From assembly GCA_025267735.1 (NCBI GenBank), contig CM046304.1:8494001-8558000 (forward strand): a stretch of 64,000 bases of DNA, in the 5' to 3' direction. Position numbers and translations under genes: made by a program. Below, in pieces: positions 55,101-60,492 of this stretch. This stretch comes from Mactra quadrangularis. Taxonomy: Eukaryota > Mollusca > Bivalvia > Venerida > Mactridae. The first letter of the stretch is position 1. Each line of letters opens with the position of its first letter. The notes under the pieces were generated by a model. It ran no database searches, had not been told where the DNA came from, and saw nothing but the letters and a program-made list of their open reading frames with translations.

Positions 55101-56032
55101 GCCCTGTATTTGAGAAAGATTAAGAGTTTTGTACATTAGTAGCCTAGGAACAATTAAGCCTGCCACAGCAATCTTCTTTTGTGACTCTGACTGTAGCACT
55201 GGACGCTATCTGTCAATGAATAGAAAAAACAGACTTGTTTGTATCACTTGTACATGTACAGTAGGAACAGATCATGATTTTCTCTGTACTCAACATGTTT
55301 TATAGCTACAATATTCACATCATTTTTCTTTTATACCAGAAAACAATGCTTAATTCATATTACATGTACATGAATTATTAAGCATGATGTTATAGGATCT
55401 AGCAATTCAAGGTGAGGGTAACAAGGCCAAGATTACCCCAAAATAATAAAGATACATGTAGTTAAAACATATCAGGAAGGAATCTGTGATTCAAAATTTT
55501 AGATGGAACTTTATCAAGTCTATTACCTTAAATTATCTTAGAACAATTCTGGACCTAGCATTGTATCAGTCTTTGAGTTTAGCCAGTGAACCGTTGACTG
55601 AGTCTAACGAAATTGCCAGTGACTTGTAGAAAGTGAGTGGTCCAATGGTCTACTAACATTTAACAACTACAACTATCCTAATTTATCAAAAAGTGTCATT
55701 ATCCATTGGTTCTATAGTTAATTTAATAACGAATACATGTATTTTATTCTACATCATTAAATTAGATTACATATTTTAACATATCACTAAGATAATTTTT
55801 ATCTAGTAAACTTTCATTCAGTCCAATAAAAGTTGTGTTTCACTGGACAGATTGTCCAATGCCGAGTTTGTAGTGAAGACAGCTGTATAAATGTTTACAT
55901 ATAGTACAATTAAAGTATGTATTGTGTATTTCAGCGGCTGAATACAAGGAGACATCATCAACAGCCAGCCATATAACTACCTCATATTTCTGTATAACTC
56001 TTATATTCTTTTTTTCCTACATGTTGTACTAA
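16617..56032 (+). CDS. CAP (SCP/TAPS, CRISP-like) protein with EGF-like and ShKT domains; whole gene span
   Basis: The nine exons 16617-16665, 48346-48437, 48847-48937, 50099-50274, 50790-50875, 51757-51836, 53066-53170, 54594-54710 and 55935-56032 splice with GT-AG junctions into one frame of 297 residues. Seen in order: a hydrophobic start (1-16); the CAP domain with HNRVR at 30-34, GQNL at 83-86, GHYTQMIW at 132-139 and FFVCNYGP at 157-164; a Cys-rich hinge (about 174-191); a six-Cys EGF-like segment (193-225); an ShKT domain with six Cys (229-264); and a Ser/Thr linker with a hydrophobic C-terminus without basic tail (about 283-297). The family is extracellular. The last feature suggests GPI anchoring to the cell surface. 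Molecular activity of such proteins varies (sterol or lipid binding, channel modulation, defence) and cannot be told from sequence. An extra exon at 39368-39414 conflicts in phase. Not assigned an orthologue name. Confidence 0.85.
17021..17060. repeat. Hairpin, 18-bp arms with one mismatch
   Basis: Arm 'ggcttagcgcaaaacggt' pairs with 17043-17060 around the loop 'cata'. It lies inside the CAP intron. Confidence 0.85.
18684..18783. repeat. ATC/ATT trinucleotide microsatellite
   Basis: Runs of 'atc' pass into 'att' and imperfect 'ttattatt' units over about 100 bp. Confidence 0.9.
18965..19258 (-). mobile_element. tRNA-derived SINE, minus strand
   Basis: Read on the minus strand, a tRNA-like head starts at about 19255 with an A-box-like 'tagcgcagttggtagcc' and a B-box-like 'gcgggttcgaatcccac' ending near 19173. 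A ~190-bp body follows, ending in the family word 'gtgttgacacggcgttaac' near 18990. The acceptor arms of the head do not pair, so it is not a tRNA gene. Fragments of the body lie at 8112 and 13784. Confidence 0.65.
19261..19490. repeat. 59-bp tandem repeat, 3.9 nearly identical copies
   Basis: Copies start at 19261, 19320, 19379 and 19438. The unit contains 'gacagaccatatagccggga' and 'ccacagttgactgtatcatg'. Copies 2-4 are essentially identical and copy 1 differs at 'gtcgatattg'. The array abuts the SINE head. Confidence 0.95.
20299..20442. repeat. Foldback element (~144 bp)
   Basis: The left arm 'atttgtttatttcagtgtaa' ... 'atttcactcgtgagct' is mirrored by 'agctcactcgtgaaat' ... 'ttacaccgaaataaacaaat'. 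A long imperfect hairpin without coding capacity. Confidence 0.8.
22435..22880 (+). repeat. Fragment of a dispersed repeat related to 42190-42620
   Basis: Shares words with the copy at 42190: 'aggcataatttaa' / 'gggcataatttgaa', 'gagaagatgttgttt', and 'ataccaaattt/atatgaa(g/a)g.tctagg'. Diverged and truncated. I recognise the wording as that of an abundant molluscan interspersed repeat, but cannot place it in a superfamily. Confidence 0.5.
23483..24073 (+). mobile_element. Decayed Tc1/mariner-like element
   Basis: The left end 'cagtgccgtccaaaagtagt' follows a TA, as in Tc1/mariner insertions. A diverged inverse ('acttttggcacag') occurs near 24070. A forward frame near 23750 reads 'FTDEKRLELVFVQH', then a stop, then 'RLRMLKDKERPLKMFNFSKH' and another stop, resembling a broken transposase N-terminus. 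The relation rests on ends plus a weak translation. Confidence 0.4.
24835..24981 (-). pseudogene. Exon-like 49-codon open segment, unidentified
   Basis: On the minus strand an AG (weak pyrimidine tract) is followed by 49 codons, including 'WEVKTDTLYELYVPPGKFN' and 'GSHVIKRFKEAR', and then a consensus donor 'gtaagt'. The translation looks like real protein rather than noise. It might be an exon of a nested minus-strand gene inside the CAP intron or a transposase fragment. No neighbouring exon was found and I do not recognise a family. Confidence 0.35.
25040..25140 (+). repeat. tRNA-like SINE fragment
   Basis: 'gagtctcgccaagggatcga', then 'gaggtcacggtttcgaaccc' and 'cagtgtcattgttctcgagc'. The B-box-like block resembles that at about 8253-8278. 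The A-box region is degenerate, so it is not a functional tRNA. Confidence 0.45.
25867..26006. repeat. Foldback element (~140 bp)
   Basis: Left arm words 'tatcgctagctagcgctttg' and 'ttctggtacct' are mirrored on the right as 'aggtaccagaa' and 'caaagcgcgagctagcgata'. A one-armed relative may lie at about 50975-51030. Confidence 0.75.
26583..26694. repeat. Pentanucleotide repeats (TTCTG, TTACG, TTATG)
   Basis: Runs of 'ttctg' pass into 'ttacg' and then 'ttatg' units. The ORF at 26540-26836 is a translation of this run. Confidence 0.9.
26924..27357. mobile_element. 434-bp hAT-type MITE, copy 1
   Basis: Begins 'tagtgatgtgccgatta' and ends 'ccgatgtcccatcacta'. The ends match the hAT pattern YARNG. 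Flanking 8-mers 'tccccaca' and 'tccctaca' are a target duplication with one mismatch. Same length as the copy at 46018-46451, with about four differences. The interior includes 'aacatggcggacgatcaag', a start codon in good context followed by a short frame, possibly the remnant of a transposase start. Confidence 0.92.
28192..28670 (+). repeat. Pair of diverged direct repeats (28192-28280 and 28578-28670)
   Basis: Both copies contain 'tcaatggc.gcc.ccat', 'gacagtaatta.gcagt.aca' and 'aaaagttc.gcatgca'. Spacing is about 386 bp. The 88-residue frame at 28370-28636 overlaps the second copy and has no recognisable domain. Confidence 0.6.
30506..30600. repeat. Two adjacent hairpins sharing 'ttacggaa/ccgtaact' words
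   Basis: 30506-30552 is an imperfect palindrome ('ttccgtaactctag' versus 'ctacagttacggaa'), and 30555-30600 holds 'ctctagaaccttggtctagag' plus 'gttacggtaccgtaac'. The word 'gttacgga' recurs near 29340, 31023 and 32068. Confidence 0.65.
31034..31099. repeat. (AT)33 microsatellite
   Basis: Uninterrupted AT repeat flanked by 'ttacggaa' on both sides. The 164-residue minus ORF at 30660-31154 is driven by this run. Confidence 0.95.
33112..33190 (+). pseudogene. Degenerate tRNA-Ser-like sequence
   Basis: 'gatgggaccgagtggttaca' and 'acaatggac' resemble the D-arm and anticodon-stem region of class II (Ser) tRNAs, and 'gttggttcaagt' resembles a decayed B box. Arms do not pair fully, so a pseudogene or SINE head. 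Confidence 0.35.
34391..34667 (+). mobile_element. tRNA-headed SINE, copy 1 (interrupted at its 3' end)
   Basis: The head 'gcccggctagctcagtcggt' with A box and a decayed B box is followed by a body with 'gcttggtcatgaaataattt', 'aaatcatgttgggcag', and 'acagctaaatccagagattt'. The body matches 54296-54540 and 60705-60912. The tail resumes at 34933 as 'atacccaacaaaaacaaaaa' after an inserted MITE. Class could be a molluscan V-SINE-like family, which I cannot test here. Confidence 0.75.
34668..34932. mobile_element. 265-bp MITE inserted in the SINE tail
   Basis: Perfect 27-bp terminal inverted repeats, 34668-34694 and 34906-34932, beginning 'agctcgtttaggataacttg'. A 3-bp 'ata' on both sides is a possible target duplication. 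Removing it restores a continuous SINE tail. No coding sequence. Confidence 0.8.
35060..35170. repeat. Half copy of the foldback family at 41095-41246
   Basis: Shares 'gttgatatctaaatatcaac', 'cccacgtg' and 'ctgctctcgtgaaatc' with the complete foldback at 41095. The other arm is missing or diverged. Confidence 0.6.
35385..35477 (-). repeat. Inverted partner of the repeat at 12745-12840
   Basis: Contains 'gcggatgtatacatg', 'cattcatgaaaatttatgaa' and 'gcactatagtcacgtga', the reverse complement of the other copy with a few differences. Confidence 0.75.
35736..36000. repeat. GC-rich unclassified stretch
   Basis: Higher GC and CpG than its surroundings, starting 'tgtaacgagctcaccccgga'. It could be a solo LTR or an element end. 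No partner copy or duplication is visible in this window, and the overlapping ORFs in both directions are not convincing. Confidence 0.25.
39368..39414 (+). CDS. Candidate CAP gene exon 2 (rest of signal peptide), frame conflict
   Basis: Acceptor 'catttcag' and donor 'gtaaga' bound a 47-base exon. Joined to exon 1 it reads on as 'VCLVHSKEVFDRNKRS', which completes a far better signal peptide (longer hydrophobic core, small residues before K) and adds a dibasic 'KR' site. But 47 bases leave phase 0, while exon 48346-48437 needs phase 1. So either a further small exon of 3n+1 bases lies between 39415 and 48345, or one base is missing at this donor in this haplotype or assembly, or the exon is a skipped or poison exon. 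The exon itself looks real. Confidence 0.55.
39449..39699. mobile_element. Foldback/MITE of the 'attgttcg' family, copy 1
   Basis: The left end 'attgtccgttttttctaaac' with 'tgtcaaagcttgaataattt' is mirrored at the right ('ttattcatgttttgacagtt' ... 'aaaacgaacaata'). The same family is at 52638-52783. It lies 35 bp from the exon 2 donor. Confidence 0.8.
39788..40022. mobile_element. 235-bp MITE with TA duplication and a local empty site
   Basis: Ends 'tagttctattac' and 'gtaatagaacta'. Inner arms 'aacctgtcacaact' and 'agttgtgacaggtt'. It splits the sequence 'tttaaaccc(g)tataacacaa', which exists uninterrupted at about 39731-39748 and, slightly changed, near 42123. TA on both sides fits a Tc1/mariner-type insertion. 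Confidence 0.8.
40044..40112. repeat. Hairpin with 16-bp perfect arms
   Basis: 'agttagattatgtttt' at the left pairs with 40097-40112. The loop is about 37 bases. Confidence 0.85.
40603..40643 (-). CDS. Possible first coding exon, unidentified nested gene
   Basis: On the minus strand an ATG at 40643-40641 opens 'MDNLEGLVAKFGT' and ends at the consensus donor 'gtaagt' at 40602. The peptide is compatible with a helical N-terminus. If real, the gene runs leftward inside the CAP intron. No next exon was found, so chance is a serious alternative. The 69-residue plus-strand frame at 40647-40856 lies immediately upstream and has no recognisable domain. Confidence 0.25.
41095..41246. repeat. Foldback element (~150 bp)
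   Basis: Arms 'tttgtaaaacaaaagatttc' ... 'tttttcacgtgg' and their mirror meet at 'gttgatatttagatatcaac'. A half copy lies at 35060-35170. The ORF at 41005-41214 runs through it and is spurious. Confidence 0.85.
41882..42034. repeat. Foldback element (~153 bp)
   Basis: The left arm 'ggatattaacctcgtgctac' ... 'ttagaacaacatggccttgg' is mirrored on the right with several mismatches. The centre is 'aaacgcttcgcgtttt'. The ORF at 41803-42003 is a by-product. Confidence 0.8.
42190..42620 (+). repeat. Dispersed repeat with 'caaaggtca' motifs
   Basis: Starts near 'aagaggacccaaagggccct' and contains 'ctcacctgaggaaaaggtca', 'aggggcataatttgaacaac' and 'aatatgaaagctctaggcc'. I recognise this as an abundant molluscan interspersed repeat. 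A second, more diverged fragment is at 22435-22880. Confidence 0.6.
42621..44100. other. No gene seen
   Basis: AT-rich to 43880. Then a moderately CpG-containing patch (43900-44090) without exon structure. 42716-42729 reads like a Helitron 5' end, but no matching 3' end was found. Confidence 0.5.
44103..44172. repeat. ATT microsatellite plus small hairpin
   Basis: 'attatt' repeats followed by 'agcgctcttttcata' and 'ttcaaaagcgct', a short inverted repeat that I recognise as a common companion of such microsatellites in invertebrate DNA. Confidence 0.6.
44378..45120. repeat. 363-bp dimeric tandem repeat, two units
   Basis: Units start at about 44378 and 44741, and a third is truncated after about 45105. 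Each unit contains two related halves of roughly 180 bp, both carrying 'ttgcaaggtgcaaagt.gga' and 'catccatcagc'. Corresponding halves of the two units are much more alike than neighbouring halves, a higher-order pattern. The overlapping ORFs on the minus strand are produced by the repetition. Confidence 0.9.
45121..46017. other. No gene recognised
   Basis: A CpG-richer patch at 45440-45650 has an open frame of 70 codons without domain or splice signals. Otherwise AT-rich. Confidence 0.45.
46018..46451. mobile_element. 434-bp hAT-type MITE, copy 2
   Basis: Same ends, length and orientation as 26924-27357 with about four substitutions. Flanked by a perfect 8-bp duplication 'acaaaaat' (46010-46017 and 46452-46459), as hAT transposases make. 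No transposase is encoded. Confidence 0.95.
46878..47204 (+). mobile_element. 327-bp non-autonomous Helitron
   Basis: The 5' end 'tctatactattaaa' starts with TC after an A. The 3' end has an 8-bp hairpin (gcccgtgc, tt, gcacgggc at 47177-47194), then 'tcctat' and the terminal CTAG, followed by T. This is the full set of Helitron hallmarks: insertion between A and T, 5' TC, 3' hairpin plus CTRR. No Rep/helicase is encoded, so any mobility depended on another copy. Confidence 0.9.
47205..48345. other. End of the long CAP intron, no exon found
   Basis: No frame with good splice sites that would supply the missing 3n+1 bases between exon 2 and exon 3 was recognised by eye. A microexon cannot be excluded. 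Confidence 0.4.
48346..48437 (+). CDS. CAP gene exon 3 (HN motif)
   Basis: Acceptor 'ataatttcag', donor 'gtttgt'. The frame is entered after two bases and reads 'EFNDDDIAIIVDTHNRVRGE', with the G of the first codon supplied by the previous exon. It contains the CAP family HNxxR motif with the conserved His. Confidence 0.9.
48847..48937 (+). CDS. CAP gene exon 4
   Basis: Acceptor 'ttttcag', donor 'gtacgt'. Encodes 'SWDSEIAKIAQRWAENCEFQ' and on to 'YDF', the family's W-xx-E-A-xxAQ-xWA-xx-C stretch with the conserved Cys and Glu. Phase 0 in, phase 1 out. Confidence 0.92.
49333..49712. mobile_element. 380-bp hAT-type MITE in CAP intron 4
   Basis: Ends 'tagggctgtcacgatat' and 'cggtgacagcccta' with inverted 'tagggctgtcac'. 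Ends fit YARNG. A perfect 8-bp target duplication 'ctgatgag' is at 49325-49332 and 49713-49720. Different family from the 434-bp elements. No ORF. Confidence 0.93.
50099..50274 (+). CDS. CAP gene exon 5 (domain core)
   Basis: Acceptor 'tgtttcag', donor 'gtacat'. Encodes 'RYSLGQNLAMYW' (the GxN motif) through 'WIDEKPDYDY' to 'GHYTQ', the start of CAP signature 1 with its conserved His. 176 bases, phase 1 in, phase 0 out. Confidence 0.95.
50790..50875 (+). CDS. CAP gene exon 6
   Basis: Acceptor 'tttttccag', donor 'gtacct'. Continues signature 1 ('MIWASSHKIGCGF') and holds signature 2 ('FFVCNYGP'). Phase 2 out. Confidence 0.95.
51757..51836 (+). CDS. CAP gene exon 7 (hinge)
   Basis: Acceptor 'tttacag', donor 'gtaagt'. 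Encodes 'GNRGGQKPYTSG' followed by 'CSDCQTCTDGLC', the Pro/Gly stretch and Cys-rich hinge that end a CAP domain. Confidence 0.93.
52638..52783. mobile_element. Foldback/MITE of the 'attgttcg' family, copy 2
   Basis: Ends 'attgttcgtattttctcaac' and 'tttagaaaaaacgaacaat', with inner arms 'aattttacggtga' and 'tcaccgtgaaatt'. Same family as 39449-39699 but with a shorter centre. It lies in a CAP intron. Confidence 0.85.
53066..53170 (+). CDS. CAP gene exon 8 (EGF-like, six Cys)
   Basis: Acceptor 'ttgttacag', donor 'gtaagt'. Encodes 'DCGDKTCYNDGTLN' and 'CTCSCYDDQSF' to 'GHCG': six Cys in 35 residues with the CxC and C(x)nG spacing of an EGF-like fold. Phase 1 in and out, typical of a shuffled extracellular module. 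Confidence 0.9.
53923..54196. repeat. 18-bp minisatellite, 15 units, in CAP intron 8
   Basis: Unit 'ccatagacaaccattgac' with minor variants. Because 18 is a multiple of three, all frames stay open on both strands and give three spurious ORFs of 92-109 residues. Confidence 0.97.
54296..54540 (+). mobile_element. tRNA-headed SINE, copy 2
   Basis: 'gcaggctagctcagttggca' head, B-box-like 'ggttcaatttcc', and then the body words 'gcttggtcatgaaataattt' and 'aaaccatgcaaagcag' shared with 34391 and 60705. It ends about 50 bp before CAP exon 9. Confidence 0.75.
54594..54710 (+). CDS. CAP gene exon 9 (ShKT domain)
   Basis: Acceptor 'tattttag', donor 'gtaaga'. Encodes 'NCTDIENKQVTWKC' to 'CPDMCGWCP' with six Cys in the ShKT spacing, including the terminal CxxxCxxC. 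ShKT modules occur in many secreted animal proteins as well as in channel-blocking peptides. Linkage to a CAP domain recalls the ion-channel regulatory region of CRISPs. Phase 1 in and out. Confidence 0.93.
55935..56032 (+). CDS. CAP gene exon 10 (hydrophobic C-terminus)
   Basis: Acceptor 'gtatttcag', stop TAA at 56030-56032. Encodes 'AEYKETSSTASHITT' and then a 15-residue hydrophobic end, 'SYFCITLIFFFSYMLY', with no following basic residues: small Ser/Ala residues, spacer, greasy tail, as in GPI-anchor signals. A C-terminal membrane anchor is the alternative. Confidence 0.88.
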
Positions 56033-56499
56033 ATCTTACACTATATATGTACCTTTCTCTGTCCCTGAGGTTATTAAAATTGTGCCTCTGGGTATGAAAA
56101 TGTACATGTACAGGCTGTCAACCATTTTCACATTCCTGCACTTTCAGTTCCAATTCTATATTTTCAAAAGTGACCTATATTCCTATAATTATACTCAATT
56201 ATACCAATCATTTCAAAATTTCTATTTTTTCAAGATATTCTTATTCAAAGACCATGCTGCATTGAGAATGAATTTCCTTAATTCATATACTTTATCTTTA
56301 GTCTGAAGGTCCTTCTGCTGTAATTTATCTTTCTGCTAGCAGAAACAGTAGAAAGATCTATCCTTCTGCTGTAATTTAATGTTTCAGCTAGCAGACACTG
56401 CAGAAGAATTGATCCCTCAGCTGTTTCTGCTTACGTTTTATTCATCAATGACCCTACATTTTTTACAAGGTTTTATCCTAAAGTTCCTGTATATTTCTA

Positions 56500-56505
56500 A
56501 ATAAA
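56500..56505 (+). terminator. Candidate CAP polyadenylation signal
   Basis: AATAAA about 470 bases after the stop codon, the first canonical hexamer downstream that I see. Confidence 0.4.
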
Positions 56506-58948
56506 ACTTCTATATAAATCCTTATATTTCTACAAGTTGTTGGTTGACAGCCTGTTTCAAATGATAACAATCACAATAAGTATGACTATTTTAAACTATG
56601 TGAAGACAAAGACAGCAATTGCTTTAGAGATAAAATACAGGGTATTTTTGGCCAATTGCCAGACCAATATAAACAGGGGCTCAATAAAGACCCCATTCCC
56701 AATGCAAAAAGGTTCAAATTTTCCTAAATAGATGGAAATAAAATACCAAATAATGACATAAAATAGAATGAAATTAGGAAATCATTTGATTGATAAATAC
56801 CAAGATTTACTCACAAGCTGGACTGTATTTTCCAGAAATGCCTCATAATATATTTTTCAGTATTAACGCCACAGGCCTTTCCTGAAATGTTACTTTTCAA
56901 AGTGGCATTCAAGGCTATCCTTAAAAAACTTTTCTTTGCCAATACATTCTTCAATTCCAACATCATACATACTTTAATGGCTTACCAAATTGATTCTCAG
57001 TTTTGTGTCTGGTCAAAAATTTCAAACCTACCAGCCAGACAGCAATAATAACCAAGGATTATTTTTCTAAATATTTGTTTTTTATATAAAAGCTCAATAA
57101 CCTATCTATCTAAGAACACCAGCCATGGCATGCCTTAATATAGATCATACTGCTACATTGAGCATTTCTCCTAAAATGAAATTTCTTTGGAGCCAGTTTG
57201 AAATTATGATAATGAAATTATATGTATTTAAATAACTTATATATTTATACATGTACTTGTTTTAGAAAAATCAAAATATCAGATTGAATTCCATTAACCA
57301 GTATTTCACTATTGCTCAAATATATTAGCAACTTTAGCATGCCTTTATTGCATCCTTTCATTTCTATCATACTAATAATGATGTTACACTTATACCAAGG
57401 ACCCTAATGATGTGCTACAGGAATAGGTGAGCCATTCTTGTACCAAGTGGTCAGATCTACAATCTGTGATAATCTCTGGGTACAACGAAATAGTTAACAT
57501 CAACATTATCAATTTTGTACTAAGGGTCCTTCATTATTCAAATGTTTATGTTTATTGTTTATATTGATCTTTAATACCCCTTAATTACACTAGTTCATGT
57601 GAGAAAGTTTTATTTAGAATACTTAAAATCTACTTTCATAATACTAAAATCAATAGATTTTTCATAAATTACAATGAGTAATCTCAAAATACTTAAATTT
57701 AGGAACAATACTAAAACTTTAACCTATGCTTGCTATATAAATGTAGTGATATTTTCATTGCATAATGAATAGTTGAAAATCTTAAACTTAGTCCATAAAA
57801 ACAGGAGACCCAAACAATTGTACCAAATTACATTTTTGGTGTCTTCTTTGTATGAAACTACATCAAATACATGTACCAAGTATAAACTGACATTGCCAAT
57901 AAATTGACATTTGGTCATACATGGATTTTCCTTTTCGTTAACATTATTTTAAATCATATTGTTTCACCAGTATCTAAATCATGATTTCATCTCTATTGTT
58001 ACTTACTTCTAGCATTTCCATTAAAAACATCCCAATATTCAATACATGAGTCAGTGATATTTTAAAACTTAATTTTCAACAAAAGTATATGTTTGCAAGT
58101 TATGGAAAAGAACAGTCTAATTGTCCAAAATAGGGATGTATGAATATATTCAAAAATATCCTTTTATTATCTATATAATATCAAGAGCCAACAAGTAATA
58201 TCTACACTCTTATTCACTGAGTCACACATACTGAATAGTTAATTTTGTGTTCACAAGAATAAATACTTCGAAACTGCTACACAATAGTGTGGACTCATGT
58301 GTTTCCCCCATAAATGGAGGAATCCAAAATTAAAAGTACAATAACATGCCATGTTTTGAAAATTGATTTATACTTACATTTTATATTTACAAGTTAAGCC
58401 CTATCATGTCCAACCAGTTTAAATTTGTACACATCCCATTGCCTTACTTCCACAAAGTTACAAAATGCAAAAAAATACCTGCAGATCCACATCTGTAAAT
58501 TATGTTAGAGCTGTTACATATTTATTATTTATATTATTATTATTTTACAGAAATATGTTGCACATAGTAAAATAAAATATATGCAGTAAATATGTTTCTG
58601 TGATCTTTAAATAGTTCACAAGTTTAACACTGTAAACCAAGAAAACAAACCTCCAACATTATACCATGATGATGATACATATCTGTGAGTTTTGTAGCTT
58701 TCCCTAAATTGTATATTAGATATATTTACTTGCACACAGAAGTTTTATATACATGTATATACATTATATGTTACATAAAGGGACATAATTCGAAATTACA
58801 GAATCACATAACCTGATTTGTCTGTGAAATGCAGGAGTTGAGCACAGAATTGCCTGTCCATTTACTTTTATTAAACTAATAACTGGTTTCTGGTTTTCCT
58901 TTTGGAAACCTTGTTAAAAACTAGCCTGACAAAAAGAACAGTAGGTAC
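56506..58948. other. Intergenic, no gene seen
   Basis: AT-rich sequence between convergent genes. A weakly repeated 'aatact(t/g)aaa' pattern at 57600-57720 resembles 63620-63730. No exon or element boundary can be defined. Confidence 0.5.
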
Positions 58949-59342
58949 CATGCCACAAGCATGCTACATTCGGAACTCCTCGGCCATTCGCTATGAATAA
59001 CCTCGGACAAATTCAGACGCCATTATAAAACTACCGGTGTTAAAGTAAACAAATACATGATCGTTTAGGCAATAAGTGATATTTCGTTTTTAGTCCGTAA
59101 ATTTGAAATTACACAGTTCAAGGATATAGCTGAACATTATTTGGTTCAATATATAACAGAGAATTGTGTTTTGACAAAAATCTGTGTGTATACAACAGGA
59201 ACTATTTTGCATAACCGTTACGTGCTTCTCCTCGCGTAGGTAGTAAAATCCCAAGCTGTCAGGGTAGACCCCCCATGAATCCTTCCTAGATTATTCATTC
59301 ATGAAAGGTCGAGGTGTTCCAAATGAAGCATGCTAGGCATGG
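58949..59342. mobile_element. ~394-bp element with ~32-bp imperfect TIRs
   Basis: The left end 'ccatgccacaagcatgctac' then 'attcggaactcctcg' is mirrored by 'cgaggtgttccaaatgaagc' then 'atgctaggcatgg'. Related motifs are at 8748 and 15540. No coding sequence, and the target duplication is unclear. Confidence 0.65.
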
Positions 59343-60279
59343 AGAAGAAAACTTAGTTCACAATTGGATGGCCATCAATCATCCTTGTTGAAACAAGGCC
59401 TAGATAATGTAAGCAGGTTTTAGATGATAAAACAATACTGTTCATGATCCTAACATAGCAATGTAGAAAATACAGAAACAGAAGACAATTTTCAATATTT
59501 TATTTCTTTCAGTCTTAGCGTTTTTTTACACAAAAGAGTTACTAACTATATTCTTTATTACAAATGGTACAAATTAAGATCATGAACAATTGTAGTAAAA
59601 TTGTCAGTGAATAGATTACTTTCATTGTGCTAGTATTTGTAATCCAAAGATGCAAACAACATAAGTAACAATGTAAACCCTGTGACTCTCATTCTTGAAT
59701 GCTTTTACATTATTTTAAAGATTGTATCAATAGATGTAATCCAAACCTGACATTGTTTTTTCCACCAGCATCAAAGAGTTACAGACAACTAATTTACAAA
59801 TTATTTCACATAAGTGTAACAAAAATTAAAATTGTACTCAATACACATGTTTCACATTGCAACAGCATTTGTTCGATTGTGAGGCAGGTAAAAATACTTA
59901 ATTTGTACTCTGAATGAAGTCTATAGAATCATTATATTCCAAAATGTAAAGAACATTTCACTTTTAATAGCTTCAATACCAAACCCTGTGTTAATTTATT
60001 TTTTTCTAAAATGTTGCCTAGCAATGAATTAAAATTTTGTGTATAACTAGTACAAATGTTTTATAAATGTCATTGTCATAAAACAAAACTTGTCAATATT
60101 GCAGATGTATATTCAACTGCTGAATACTATATAACAGGAATTAACCTGAAAACATGTATGTTGTATCCAAGCCTTTCATTAAGTTAAAACACTTACAATC
60201 TTGAATGTACGTGTGTAACACATTTCATGGTTCAATGTTTATTATATAAATGGTATCAACTATACTACAAACTGTTCAT
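59343..60279 (-). other. Prohibitin 3' UTR and flank
   Basis: Minus-strand AATAAA hexamers occur at about 60238-60243, only 37 bases past the stop, and again further left near 59500. The true cleavage site is undetermined. No other gene seen. Confidence 0.4.
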
Positions 60280-60492
60280 TTATTGAGGTAAAGCAAGAAG
60301 TGTTTGTTGTCCTTGTGGGAGATAGTTAACATTTCTAGATTGGGACAGTTGTGCTGCTATATCTTCTGATGCTTCTATTTTACGTAATTCTACCAGACCT
60401 TCACCAGCATCACCTATTGCCTTGGCAACGAGTTTAGCAGCAGCTGATTCTCCTTCAGCTCGGATGACAGCAGCTTGTTTTAATTGTTCTTC
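60280..60492 (-). CDS. Prohibitin 1 last exon
   Basis: Acceptor 'tgtttacag'. 70 codons from '[16 protein letters not shown]' to 'LLALPQ', stop at 60282-60280. Covers the end of the coiled coil and the conserved C-terminus. Confidence 0.96.
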   Translation of the reverse strand, partial: EEQLKQAAVIRAEGESAAAKLVAKAIGDAGEGLVELRKIEASEDIAAQLSQSRNVNYLPQGQQTLLALPQ

